A stretch of DNA of 64,000 nucleotides. Origin: an uncultured Bacteroides sp. (GTDB taxonomy: Bacteria > Bacteroidota > Bacteroidia > Bacteroidales > Bacteroidaceae). Below, one piece after another: positions 52,896-62,186 of this stretch (position 1 is the first letter of the stretch; every line of letters starts with the position of its first letter). Both the position numbers and the translations under genes were made by a program. The notes beneath the pieces were generated by a model, which saw only the letters and a list, made by a program, of their open reading frames with translations, was not told the origin of the DNA and searched no databases. The stretch lies in assembly GCF_963678425.1 (NCBI RefSeq), contig NZ_OY782853.1, positions 1 to 64,000 of the forward strand, written 5' to 3'.

Positions 52896-53624
52896 ATGAA
52901 AAAAGTAATCATTATAGGAGCTACTTCCGGCATTGGATACGAAGTTGCAAAAGGTTATCTGAAACTGGGATGGCATGTGGGCGTAGCCGGCAGACGAAAA
53001 GAAGCATTGGAGGAGTTTCGGTCCACTGCACCCGATCTGGTTGAGATACAGGAGTTGGATGTGACAAAAGAAGATGCGCCTGAGAAGTTACAACTGCTCA
53101 TCGATAAACTGGGTGGGATGGATCTGTTTCTGCTCAGTTCTGGTGTGGGTAGCCAGAATATTGCATTGAAAGCTGATATTGAGATTAACACGGCAAAGAC
53201 CAATGTGGATGGATTTATCCGAATGGTTACAGCTGCCTTTAACTACTTCAGGGAAAAGGGAGGAGGCCATCTGGCAGTGATCAGTTCCATTGCCGGGACA
53301 AAGGGGCTGGGCGCTGCTCCGGCCTACTCAGCGACCAAGCGTTTTCAGAACTCTTATATCAATGCACTGGCACAGCTCTCACACATGGAGAAACTGAATA
53401 TTACCTTTACTGATATCCGTCCCGGATTTGTTCAGACAGATCTTCTGAAAGACGGCAATTACCCCCTGCTTATGAAACCCGATCATGTTGCAGAACGGAT
53501 TATCCGTGCTCTGAAAAAGAAAAAGCGCATTGCAATGATTGATAACCGATATGCTATTCTGGTGTTTTTCTGGAGAATGATTCCGCTGTGGCTCTGGGAG
53601 CGAATGCCTGTAAAAAGCAAATAG
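52896..53624 (+). CDS. Short-chain dehydrogenase/reductase
   Basis: A 242-residue SDR with the cofactor loop GATSGIGYEV (TGxxxGIG type), the LDVTKEDAPEK strand, an SSG segment, and the catalytic YSATK (YxxxK) preceded by SSIAGTKG. Arginine after the loop (GRRKEALE) suggests NADPH preference. Monocistronic, cytoplasmic, substrate unknown. It is divergent from the TonB receptor operon. Confidence 0.93.
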   Translation: MKKVIIIGATSGIGYEVAKGYLKLGWHVGVAGRRKEALEEFRSTAPDLVEIQELDVTKEDAPEKLQLLIDKLGGMDLFLLSSGVGSQNIALKADIEINTAKTNVDGFIRMVTAAFNYFREKGGGHLAVISSIAGTKGLGAAPAYSATKRFQNSYINALAQLSHMEKLNITFTDIRPGFVQTDLLKDGNYPLLMKPDHVAERIIRALKKKKRIAMIDNRYAILVFFWRMIPLWLWERMPVKSK

Positions 53625-53726
53625 GGGTATCATATTATTAAATGGAACCAGGTAAGCTGGACAAAGTAGTAAAACACACAAACAGATATTTTACATTTTT
53701 CATGGTATAAAACCAGAATTATTTTA

Positions 53727-53735
53727 TACATTTGC
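53727..53735 (+). promoter_or_regulatory. -7 element for the DUF3857 operon
   Basis: TAcaTTTGC, exact consensus match, about 62 bp before the ATG at 53797. Confidence 0.6.
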
Positions 53736-53796
53736 CCCATTATATAACAAACACAAGAATTCAGAAACTTCAATATTAATGACCGGCAAGTAGACC

Positions 53797-55653
53797 ATGA
53801 ATAAACGAACACGATTCATCATTTGCTTTTTCCTTTGCTTTTGCTGCACTTCCATCTTTGCACAGACAGAAGATGATAATGTAATTATCACCAGCATGGA
53901 GGATGTATTCACCTTTAAACTCAATGACAACAAAGAACCGTTTATTGAGGAAAAATCATCAGCTGCATACGAATGTACCAGAATATCGGAAAAGATAGTT
54001 TTAGCTAAGTTCTACGATAATTCCTCAGAAGTAGAAAACGTCCGGGTTAAGGGATTGAAAGGGGTAAAACCTGAGTACAGCATGTATCAGGAAGAAGGAC
54101 TGTTTTATAACGACACTAAAATCTGCACGCTGAATTTACCCTTTACACTGAAAAACAGAAACGCGGAAGTCTCCTTTAAAAAGATTTTTCACGATCCGCA
54201 CTATTTCTCAGGAGCCTATCTGTCTGAACCACAGTTTGTGAAAAACAAAACCGTTAAACTGGTTGTTCCCTATTGGATGGACATTGATATTTATGAGAAG
54301 AATTTTGGCACAAATGTTAAGAAAGAGGTTATAACTGATGAAAAGGAAAAGACACATACCTACATCTATCACATTGAGAATCAGAAGGCAGAAAAACAGG
54401 AACCTTACAGTCCGGGATTTTCCTATATCTACCCACATCTGATAATCGTTTCCAAAACAGCAACCACCGGTAAATCCAGACAATCCATTTTTGACAATCT
54501 AAGCAGTCTTTATCAATGGAATCACGGCGCTACCCTTCAGGACAACAGTGATTCAACGATTATCCGTAATAAACTGCAGGAAATAGTCAAAGATTATAGC
54601 ACTCCGGAAAGCAAGATCAAAGCGATTTATGCATGGGTACAAGATAATATCCGCTACATTGCCAACGAGTATGGAGTCATGGGATTCAAACCGGATGACG
54701 CACAGAATGTGCTTCAGAAAAAATATGGTGACTGCAAAGGAATGGCCAATTTACTGAAATCGCTGCTCGTAACCGCCGGTTTCGATGCACGGCTTGTCTG
54801 GATAGCCACAAATCAGATTGATTTCGACTTCACAGTCCCATTACCCACTTCAAATCACATGATATGTGCTTTGAAGTGGAACAATAAACTCTATTTCCTT
54901 GATCCGACCATAAAGTATATGCCATTAGGTCAGTATTCACAGTCGATACAAGGAAGAAAAGCCATGATCGAAGACGGGGACAACTATCTGATAGAGAACA
55001 CTCCTACCGTTTCTCCTGCACAAAACACGGACAGCCTTTCGTGCGAATATACAGTTACCTCCGGAGCACTGAGTGGCAAGGCCGTAAACTCCTTTTACGG
55101 GGAATCAAAACAATTGACCTTATTGCAGATTCATGCTACGGAGAAGGACAAACAGACCAATGTTATCAGGCAGTTTCTTGAGAAAGGAAAAGTGCAGGAC
55201 AAAGCCACGGATATTTTCCTTTCCGGAACGGAGTCCCAGTCGGACTGCCTCTCCATTAGTTTTCAGGTGGAGCGCAAATCGGCCATACAAGCCTTTCAGG
55301 ATGAGCTATACATTGATCCGGATGCCATAAAAGACTATACGGAAATAACTATCGATACCACCAAACGAGAAAACGACTACCTCTTCCCGTTTAAAGATCG
55401 CACCGTAAGGCAGTTCACGATTCAGATTCCTCAGGGATATAAGGTTACCGGACTTCCTTCCGGTCAGACATTTAAGAATAGTAACCTTCTTTTTACCGTT
55501 TCGTATACTCAGAAGGATAATAAGATTATCTATCGGAAAGAGATAACCTTGTTCGATCCATGGATAAAAAAGAGTCATTTTAAAGAGTGGAATGACCAGA
55601 TATCTGCCATCAGAAAAGTTTATATGGAACAAATTACTTTAAAAAAACTATAA
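53797..55653 (+). CDS. DUF3857/transglutaminase-like exported protein
   Basis: A 618-residue exported protein with a signal peptide ending near SIFAQ. The central transglutaminase-like domain retains the full catalytic triad: C313 (YGDCKGMANLL), H354 (SNHMICAL) and D369 (YFLDPTIKY). The flanking beta-rich parts belong to the DUF3857 family. Such proteins are predicted periplasmic cysteine peptidase/transferases of unknown target. It is the first of two tandem DUF3857 genes (10-bp gap) followed by an M13 metallopeptidase, so a periplasmic peptide-processing operon is likely. Confidence 0.9.
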   Translation: MNKRTRFIICFFLCFCCTSIFAQTEDDNVIITSMEDVFTFKLNDNKEPFIEEKSSAAYECTRISEKIVLAKFYDNSSEVENVRVKGLKGVKPEYSMYQEEGLFYNDTKICTLNLPFTLKNRNAEVSFKKIFHDPHYFSGAYLSEPQFVKNKTVKLVVPYWMDIDIYEKNFGTNVKKEVITDEKEKTHTYIYHIENQKAEKQEPYSPGFSYIYPHLIIVSKTATTGKSRQSIFDNLSSLYQWNHGATLQDNSDSTIIRNKLQEIVKDYSTPESKIKAIYAWVQDNIRYIANEYGVMGFKPDDAQNVLQKKYGDCKGMANLLKSLLVTAGFDARLVWIATNQIDFDFTVPLPTSNHMICALKWNNKLYFLDPTIKYMPLGQYSQSIQGRKAMIEDGDNYLIENTPTVSPAQNTDSLSCEYTVTSGALSGKAVNSFYGESKQLTLLQIHATEKDKQTNVIRQFLEKGKVQDKATDIFLSGTESQSDCLSISFQVERKSAIQAFQDELYIDPDAIKDYTEITIDTTKRENDYLFPFKDRTVRQFTIQIPQGYKVTGLPSGQTFKNSNLLFTVSYTQKDNKIIYRKEITLFDPWIKKSHFKEWNDQISAIRKVYMEQITLKKL

Positions 55654-55663
55654 CTAACATACA

Positions 55664-57877
55664 ATGAAACAATTTTCCTGCATTCTTTGGCTGATTCTGG
55701 CCCTGTTTATATTTCCGGATATGCTTCATGCCGCCGATGACACCGAACATGACAAACAAGTGAGAGCAGAAGTCTGGGGATGGGATCTGCCCCAATTCAG
55801 GAACTATAACGTTCCTGACAAGTACAGGAATGAATCAGCTGTTATCATAGCCAGATACAAACAAGTTGAAGCTAAAAGGCAGAATAAATTAGCAAGCTTC
55901 CTGCAAAGTGGTGGTTTCAGTCCGAATATGTATTACACAGACACCGAGCGATTCCTGGTTAAGATAAATGACAAGGCAGCCCTGAAAGAATTTTCTGAGG
56001 TCTCTTTCAGGAAAGAATTGGAAACAAGGGGGTTTTATGGTTTCAATAAATTCAGAACGTTGATTGGAGCCCGGATAATAAAACCGGACGGCACCATTCG
56101 GGAGGTCGACGTAGCCAGTGAAGCTGTGAGCGTTACGGAAGGAAAGAGCAACAAGGAAGCCTATAAGAAGCTGGCTATTCCCGATCTGCAGATAGGCGAT
56201 ATTCTTGATTACTTCATCCATAAAGAAAAGGATCTGGAAAGTGAGAATGTACCTTCGCTGATTTTTGCTTTCTTTTCAGAATATCCCACTCTCTCCTATT
56301 CCGTTCATTGCGGATTCGGAAATAAGCTAACCGTGGAATATCGTTCCATCAACGGAGCTCCGGAGATGAAAACCTCCGTTACAGACGATAAAACCACCAT
56401 TCTTGATGTGGAAAAGCAGGATCTTCTTAAGATTGACAATCTTGAAAATACACGATGGTTATCAGCTTTGCGCGATCTCCCCATGATCCGGATGCAGGTA
56501 CTGAACAATACCTCAAACCTGATTTACAAGCCTGCGAGTGCACGTAAAAGCGGAGTTTACAGCAACATTCCGTACGAAGACATATTAAACGACACCAAAT
56601 GCATATTGGCCACTCAGAAATCTCAGATGTTCGGATTGAAAAACATCAATAAAAAGGTGGCAACAGCTATACAGAACTATAAACAACAGTCTCCGGACGC
56701 AACTAAGGAAGCACTGGCTATATACATTTATGATGCACTTCGGTTATACTGGCCAGACAATATGAATTACTTTCCGCCTTCACAGTTTATGATCCGGCTG
56801 GAGCAACTGCTGAAAGAGAATCAGATAGAATGTAAACTGGGATTTGTAACCAGTAAGAACGGCGCCCGAATGAATGAGGTCACCGATACAGAGGATCTAC
56901 ACTGTATCGCTACTGCCAATGACAATAAACAACTCTTCTTTTTTACCAAAGGTTTTGGTGCAGCAACCGAGATTCCGGCAGGCCTCCAGGGAGAAAAAGC
57001 TTCAACCATTGCTGTTACTGGCTATACAAGAAACAAGCCAGTTGGCATTACAGGAGATAGCAGCGAGTATATCATACCGCAAACCACGGCTGACCAAAAC
57101 AAGAACACCGTAAAAATGCAGGTTGCTTTCTCACAAAGTAATCCGCTTGAACTAGTCGTAAACCGTGAAAACAAATACACCGGCGATCTGAAAAGTGATT
57201 TTCAGCGTTTGTTGGTTCTTGATGAAGACTGGGATGCTGTAATGCGCAAGTATCTGCTGATAAACAAGACATTACTAGAGGAAATGGAAGAAGATAAAAA
57301 TTCACGTAAATACATTGACGAGTACAAAGCCTATTTCGACAAAAAGCGGAAAGAGCAGAAAGACAACATCAAACAAGAGATTAACCTCTATCATGATTTT
57401 GTACCCAAAGATGTACTCAGTTTTTCAATGGATACCATAGGCATAACACCCGCAAATCCAGACTTTCAATACACCGTAAAATACAGTGTAGAGGGATTGG
57501 TTAAGAAAGCAGGAAACAACTTTATGCTCGATGCAGGAAAACTGATAGGAGTTCAATGGGCACCGGCAGAACAGGAACGCAACCGTTCGGTAAATGCTAT
57601 TATGTCTACTCCGCGTACTTATATGTATGAAATACAGGTAGAGATTCCGAAGGATTATGAGGTGCAGGGGATTGAAAATCTTAATTTCAGGATGGACAAT
57701 GAATACGGTTCGTTTGCATCCACCGCATCTATTACCGGTAATATACTCAGAATCTCGGCACAGAAAGTATATAAAAAATCTTTTGTTCCGGTTTCAGGCT
57801 GGTCCGAATTACTGAAAATGGTTGATGAAACAAATAAATTCTATACTCATCCGGTTATCCTGAAACGGTTACAATAG
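55664..57877 (+). CDS. DUF3857 exported protein with degenerate transglutaminase-like site
   Basis: A 737-residue exported protein with a signal peptide ending near LHAADD. It carries the DUF3857 N-terminal block (GARIIKPDGTIREVDVAS, KLAIPDLQIGDILDYFI) and a central transglutaminase-like region. At the position of C313 of its neighbour this protein reads FPPSQFMIRLEQLLKE, with no cysteine. The aspartate-containing LDPT strand is replaced by FFFTKG. It is therefore probably non-catalytic and might act as a partner of the upstream paralogue. Confidence 0.88.
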   Translation: MKQFSCILWLILALFIFPDMLHAADDTEHDKQVRAEVWGWDLPQFRNYNVPDKYRNESAVIIARYKQVEAKRQNKLASFLQSGGFSPNMYYTDTERFLVKINDKAALKEFSEVSFRKELETRGFYGFNKFRTLIGARIIKPDGTIREVDVASEAVSVTEGKSNKEAYKKLAIPDLQIGDILDYFIHKEKDLESENVPSLIFAFFSEYPTLSYSVHCGFGNKLTVEYRSINGAPEMKTSVTDDKTTILDVEKQDLLKIDNLENTRWLSALRDLPMIRMQVLNNTSNLIYKPASARKSGVYSNIPYEDILNDTKCILATQKSQMFGLKNINKKVATAIQNYKQQSPDATKEALAIYIYDALRLYWPDNMNYFPPSQFMIRLEQLLKENQIECKLGFVTSKNGARMNEVTDTEDLHCIATANDNKQLFFFTKGFGAATEIPAGLQGEKASTIAVTGYTRNKPVGITGDSSEYIIPQTTADQNKNTVKMQVAFSQSNPLELVVNRENKYTGDLKSDFQRLLVLDEDWDAVMRKYLLINKTLLEEMEEDKNSRKYIDEYKAYFDKKRKEQKDNIKQEINLYHDFVPKDVLSFSMDTIGITPANPDFQYTVKYSVEGLVKKAGNNFMLDAGKLIGVQWAPAEQERNRSVNAIMSTPRTYMYEIQVEIPKDYEVQGIENLNFRMDNEYGSFASTASITGNILRISAQKVYKKSFVPVSGWSELLKMVDETNKFYTHPVILKRLQ

Positions 57878-57932
57878 TAAAGATAAATAGCTTTTAATAT
57901 ATAATAATTTAAAACAACTAAAATATTAATCT

Positions 57933-59978
57933 ATGAAAAAAGGAATGTTTAAGGCTCTGAGCTGCATTGCTCTGGCAACAATCACAATATCGTGCAAGCA
58001 GGCAAAATTTTCATCGGAAAAGGGTGATGCCCTGGCTTCACACATCGACTCTACAACAAAAGCCGGAGATGATTTCTTTCAGTTTGCCAATGGCAAATGG
58101 TTCAAACAAAACCCGATTCCAGCCAGCGAACAAAGTAATGGAATATTCCAGCTTATTCAGGATACCATAAACGCGCAGGTCCGTAATATCTGTGAATCAT
58201 CGGCTGCCATTCAGAATGCACCGAAGGGTAGTAACAAACAGAAAATTGGCGACTTCTTCTCTACAGGAATGGACAGTATTTCGCTGAATAAAAAAGGTAT
58301 CAGCGATCTGAAAGGCGATTTCACCAAAATAGATAATATCAGGGATCTGAACGGCATTATCAGGGAAGCATCTTATATCCATACAGTATCATCATCTCCG
58401 TTATTGGGTATGTATGTTACTCAGGACGATAAGAACAGCAGCAAGTACCAGGTATACATTACTCAGGGCGGACTAAGTATGCCAGACCGAAGCTACTATG
58501 TGGATACGGATGCAAGTTCCAAAGCTATCCGAGAAAAGTTCGTGACCTATGTGGGTAACATGTTCGCAATCATGGGTTACGATAAATCAAAAGCGAAGCA
58601 GGCTGCTGCAAAACTGATGGAGATGGAAACAGCTCTGGCAAAAACATCACGCAAACGGGAAGATACCCGTGACCCGTTAGCCAACTATAACAAAATGACA
58701 TTCGCCAAACTGACTGCATTAACACCGAACCTCGATTGGAAGGTTTTTATAAATGGTACCGGACTGACGAAGGTGGATAGCGTGGTTGTTGGCCAGCCTG
58801 AATTCCTTACCGCGTTAAACGGCTATCTGAAGAAATACACGATAGACGACTGGAAGAATTACCTCAAATTCCATATATTGAATGGACTGACTGCTTATCT
58901 GGACAATAAAACCTACATGGAAAGCTTCAACTTCTATGCTTCTGCCCTGCGTGGTATAAAAGAGCCAAAACCCAGATGGAAGCGTGTTGTGGAACAAACC
59001 GACGGGTCACTTGGTGAACTGATTGGTCAGGTATATGTAAACGAGTATTTGCCCAAAGGAACCAAAGAAAAGCTGGAAGAAATAGGGAACGCCATCAAAT
59101 CGGTTTTTGCACAGCGCATCAAAGCACTCGACTGGATGAGTGCATCTACCAAAGAAAAAGCGCTAAAGAAGCTCAATGCTGTAATTATGAAAGTTGGTTA
59201 TCCAGAGAAATGGAAAGACCTGAGTGCCATGCAGATTGACCGTTCCTCTTATGTAAAGAATGTAATGAGCGCCAATAAATGGGAATTTAACTACATGATA
59301 AGCAAATACGGCAAACCGGTAGACCGAAAAGAATGGGGCATGGAACCGCAAACCTACAATGCGTATTACAATCCGTCGAACAATGAAATCGTGATTCCGG
59401 GTTGCAACATCATCGTTCCCGGTTACGAAGGGAAAATGGCCGACGATGCCCTGCTCTACTCCATCATTGGCGGAACCTTCGGACATGAAATTACACATGG
59501 TTTCGACGATCAAGGTTGCAAATACAATGAACTTGGCAACCTTAGCAACTGGTGGACCAACGAAGATAGAACCAAGTTTACCCAAAAGACAAAAATGATT
59601 GTGAAGCAGTTCAACGATTATGTGGCTGTAGACAATCTTCACATCAACGGTGAACTGACTCAGGGAGAAAACATTGCGGATCTGGGAGGAGTAGTAATGG
59701 GATTCGATGCATTCAAGAATACCAAACAATACAAAAACAATGAAATCATTGCCGGTCTGAACCCAAACCAGCGTTTCTTTCTTGGCTACGCACTGGCATG
59801 GATGCAGAACATACGTCCTGAAGCCATCTCAAACCAGATAAAGAGCAACGAACACGCTCCTGCCAAATGGAGAGTCCTTGGTCCGCTATCCAATATGCCC
59901 GAGTTCTACCAGGCATTCGGAGTGAAAAAAGGCGATAAAATGTGGCGTCCTGAAAATCAGATTGTAAAGATCTGGTAA
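57933..59978 (+). CDS. M13 family zinc metallopeptidase (neprilysin-like lipoprotein)
   Basis: A 681-residue lipoprotein (lipobox ITISC, C21). The N-terminal half shows the helical M13_N region starting DDFFQFANGKW. The catalytic half has NAYYNPSNNEIVIPG, the zinc motif H518-E-I-T-H522 (GHEITHGFDDQG) and the third ligand in GENIADLGG. The protein ends QIVKIW; many family members end in a CxxW. Endopeptidase acting on oligopeptides at the cell envelope. It is 55 bp downstream of the DUF3857 pair and followed by a strong terminator. Confidence 0.95.
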   Translation: MKKGMFKALSCIALATITISCKQAKFSSEKGDALASHIDSTTKAGDDFFQFANGKWFKQNPIPASEQSNGIFQLIQDTINAQVRNICESSAAIQNAPKGSNKQKIGDFFSTGMDSISLNKKGISDLKGDFTKIDNIRDLNGIIREASYIHTVSSSPLLGMYVTQDDKNSSKYQVYITQGGLSMPDRSYYVDTDASSKAIREKFVTYVGNMFAIMGYDKSKAKQAAAKLMEMETALAKTSRKREDTRDPLANYNKMTFAKLTALTPNLDWKVFINGTGLTKVDSVVVGQPEFLTALNGYLKKYTIDDWKNYLKFHILNGLTAYLDNKTYMESFNFYASALRGIKEPKPRWKRVVEQTDGSLGELIGQVYVNEYLPKGTKEKLEEIGNAIKSVFAQRIKALDWMSASTKEKALKKLNAVIMKVGYPEKWKDLSAMQIDRSSYVKNVMSANKWEFNYMISKYGKPVDRKEWGMEPQTYNAYYNPSNNEIVIPGCNIIVPGYEGKMADDALLYSIIGGTFGHEITHGFDDQGCKYNELGNLSNWWTNEDRTKFTQKTKMIVKQFNDYVAVDNLHINGELTQGENIADLGGVVMGFDAFKNTKQYKNNEIIAGLNPNQRFFLGYALAWMQNIRPEAISNQIKSNEHAPAKWRVLGPLSNMPEFYQAFGVKKGDKMWRPENQIVKIW

Positions 59979-60002
59979 TACTCCATTCTAAAAATAGACT
60001 TT

Positions 60003-60040
60003 ATCACCCCGCGAGCTCTTCAGTAGTTTCGCGGGGTGAT
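60003..60040 (+). terminator. Terminator after the M13 metallopeptidase gene
   Basis: Perfect 12-bp GC-rich stem (60003-60014 with 60029-60040) and 14-base loop followed by GCGTTTTAG, 25 bp past the stop codon. Confidence 0.85.
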
Positions 60041-60205
60041 GCGTTTTAGATTTCATTGAAATCACTTATTCTTTGTTTACTTTAAATCTGATATCCTAAA
60101 ATAAAAAAAACACGAATGTTAAGAGAACACTCTTACTCTTTTATTGTTCTATTCTAACAGATTCTAAAATTTAGTGAATGATGTAAAGGCTAATGCAATA
60201 AAACA

Positions 60206-60838
60206 ATGATTAGTAGCTCAGAAAACAGTAAATTCCTTAATTCGTTAATTACAGGAAACAGGTTAAAGTGCTTTGAATATATTGGTAACTTACTTAGCAA
60301 CAATGTAGCAGTAGAGGATATCTATGAAGACCATATCAGAAAAGCTCTCTATGATATCGGGGAGATGTGGGAATATGGCAAAATCAGTGTTGCTTCAGAG
60401 CATTTAGCAACTATGATAGTCGAAGCCATACTAAATGAACTGTATTTGAAAGTTATTACAGATAATAAAGTAAATAAAAAAGTTATTGCTGCATGCGGTG
60501 AAAATGAGTTTCATCAGGTTGGCATAAAAATGGTCACCCATATTTTTGAAATGAGTGGCTGGGATACTTTTCTCCTTGGCGCAAATGTGCGAACCACTGA
60601 TCTGATCAATTTCATAAGTGATGTTAAGCCCGACCTTATTGCTATATCTGTGAGCATGGATTTTTATCTGCCCAACCTGGAAAACATGCTGGAATCTATC
60701 AGAGACAAATTTTCTGATCTTCCTGTTATGGTTGGTGGACAAGCCTTCAGACACGGTGGACAGGACATTCTGATGGAGTATAAAAACGTAAGTTATGTCT
60801 CTGATTTATATAGAGTTGAACAAATTCTGAAAAAATAA
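60206..60838 (+). CDS. Cobalamin-binding protein with photoreceptor-type cap motif
   Basis: A 210-residue soluble protein. Residues 1-85 form a helical B12-binding_2-type cap containing W55-x9-E65-H66. Residues 93-208 are a Rossmann-like B12 domain with E-x-H103-x-x-G106, S-V-S at 148-150 after exactly 41 residues, and G177-G178 after 26 more. These spacings match the consensus of CarH/LitR B12 light sensors: W-x9-EH, then E/D-x-H-xx-G-x41-S-x-L-x24-28-GG. It has no DNA-binding domain. The following gene is a histidine kinase 25 bp away, a likely output. Confidence 0.85.
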   Translation: MISSSENSKFLNSLITGNRLKCFEYIGNLLSNNVAVEDIYEDHIRKALYDIGEMWEYGKISVASEHLATMIVEAILNELYLKVITDNKVNKKVIAACGENEFHQVGIKMVTHIFEMSGWDTFLLGANVRTTDLINFISDVKPDLIAISVSMDFYLPNLENMLESIRDKFSDLPVMVGGQAFRHGGQDILMEYKNVSYVSDLYRVEQILKK

Positions 60839-60863
60839 TATCCTTAATTAAATCAGTCAAACG

Positions 60864-62099
60864 ATGGAAAAGGAGCATATAAACTTACTGTTTACAAATT
60901 GGATAGATGAAATTAAGTCGTCTGTTTTCAATAAAAATTATATCTGCGTGGCACTGTTTTCCACTGACGGAAATCTGGTCTTTGCAAACAAAGCGATGGC
61001 TTCTTTCTTTGAAGGTGAACCTTGTAAATGTCTGATAAACCCAACTTTCGATAAGCTGGTTAAGATAGAAAGTGACTCTTCGATGGTTTATGAGGGCTTT
61101 CTGACATTGGGCGACATTACGACAGATAATGTTAAATCAATCAAGTCGCAGATCTTCATCAAAAACAACGAATTGCTTATTGTGGGTGTTGCAGATGCAA
61201 AGAAACTTATCAAGCAATATGAATCAATGTACGATCTGAACCGCGAAACAATCAACCTGCAACGGCAACTGATAAAAGAAAAACACACTCTTCAAGAGAC
61301 ATTAGATCAGCTGAACGAAGCGAACCTTGAACTGAAAGAAATTAATACAACAAAGGATAAGTTCTTTTCCATCATAGCACACGATTTAAGAAATCCGTTT
61401 GTCGTATTGTTAGGCTTTTCAGATCTTCTGGCTGAAAATCTGAAAGAGTTCAGTATCAATCAGATCGAAGAACAAATAAAATTAATCAGCCAGACAAGCC
61501 ATCAAACCTATGAGTTACTGGAAGACATTTTACTATGGTCTAAAACACAATTAGGCAAATTAACTTTTAATCCTCAGAGAATCTATTTTGAAGACCTTTA
61601 TCAGGCAGTAATTCATAACCTATCTAATCAGATACAAAAAAAGAACATCACTATAAATTTTATTGAGCATGAGAAATCCTTGATCTTTGCAGATCTGAAT
61701 ATGTTTAAAACAATATTGAGAAACTTAATATCAAATGCCATAAAATTTACATACCCAAACGGTTGTATTACCGTTTATTGTGAAAAGAAAAACGAAAATC
61801 TTGTTGTTTCAGTATCTGACAATGGAATTGGGATTAGTCCTGAGAACCAGGCCAGACTCTGGAAATTATCAGAACAATACACAACGAATGGAACCGACGG
61901 GGAAGAAGGAACAGGTTTAGGACTTTTTATCTGCAAAGAGTTTGTAGAAAAGCACGGTGGAAAGATATGGACAGAGAGTGAAATAGGAAAAGGTAGCAAC
62001 TTTAAATTTACTATTCCTTTGTACAAGAAAGAATATTCTGAAATCACACCTGTTTCCCAGATCATTAGTTCCAGTCTGAGCCAGACAATATCAACATAA
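60864..62099 (+). CDS. Soluble sensor histidine kinase
   Basis: A 411-residue kinase without membrane helices. Residues 20-115 form a PAS-like sensor; a coiled coil (about 116-165) leads into a HisKA domain with H173 (SIIAHDLRNPF). The ATPase has N-box NLISNAIKFT, G1 DNGIGIS and G2 GTGLGLFICKEFVEKHGG. No receiver or response regulator is adjacent within the window. It is 25 bp downstream of the cobalamin-binding protein, forming a two-gene unit. Confidence 0.93.
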   Translation: MEKEHINLLFTNWIDEIKSSVFNKNYICVALFSTDGNLVFANKAMASFFEGEPCKCLINPTFDKLVKIESDSSMVYEGFLTLGDITTDNVKSIKSQIFIKNNELLIVGVADAKKLIKQYESMYDLNRETINLQRQLIKEKHTLQETLDQLNEANLELKEINTTKDKFFSIIAHDLRNPFVVLLGFSDLLAENLKEFSINQIEEQIKLISQTSHQTYELLEDILLWSKTQLGKLTFNPQRIYFEDLYQAVIHNLSNQIQKKNITINFIEHEKSLIFADLNMFKTILRNLISNAIKFTYPNGCITVYCEKKNENLVVSVSDNGIGISPENQARLWKLSEQYTTNGTDGEEGTGLGLFICKEFVEKHGGKIWTESEIGKGSNFKFTIPLYKKEYSEITPVSQIISSSLSQTIST

Positions 62100-62138
62100 A
62101 TTCCTTCGAAACAGATACTTTATTTAAAACAGAATAGC

Positions 62139-62146
62139 TACATTTG
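62139..62146 (+). promoter_or_regulatory. -7 element for the CocE-like hydrolase gene
   Basis: TAcaTTTG, 41 bp before the ATG at 62187. Confidence 0.5.
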
Positions 62147-62186
62147 TGTGATAGATAAAACAGACAATAACTTATATCTAATTAAC

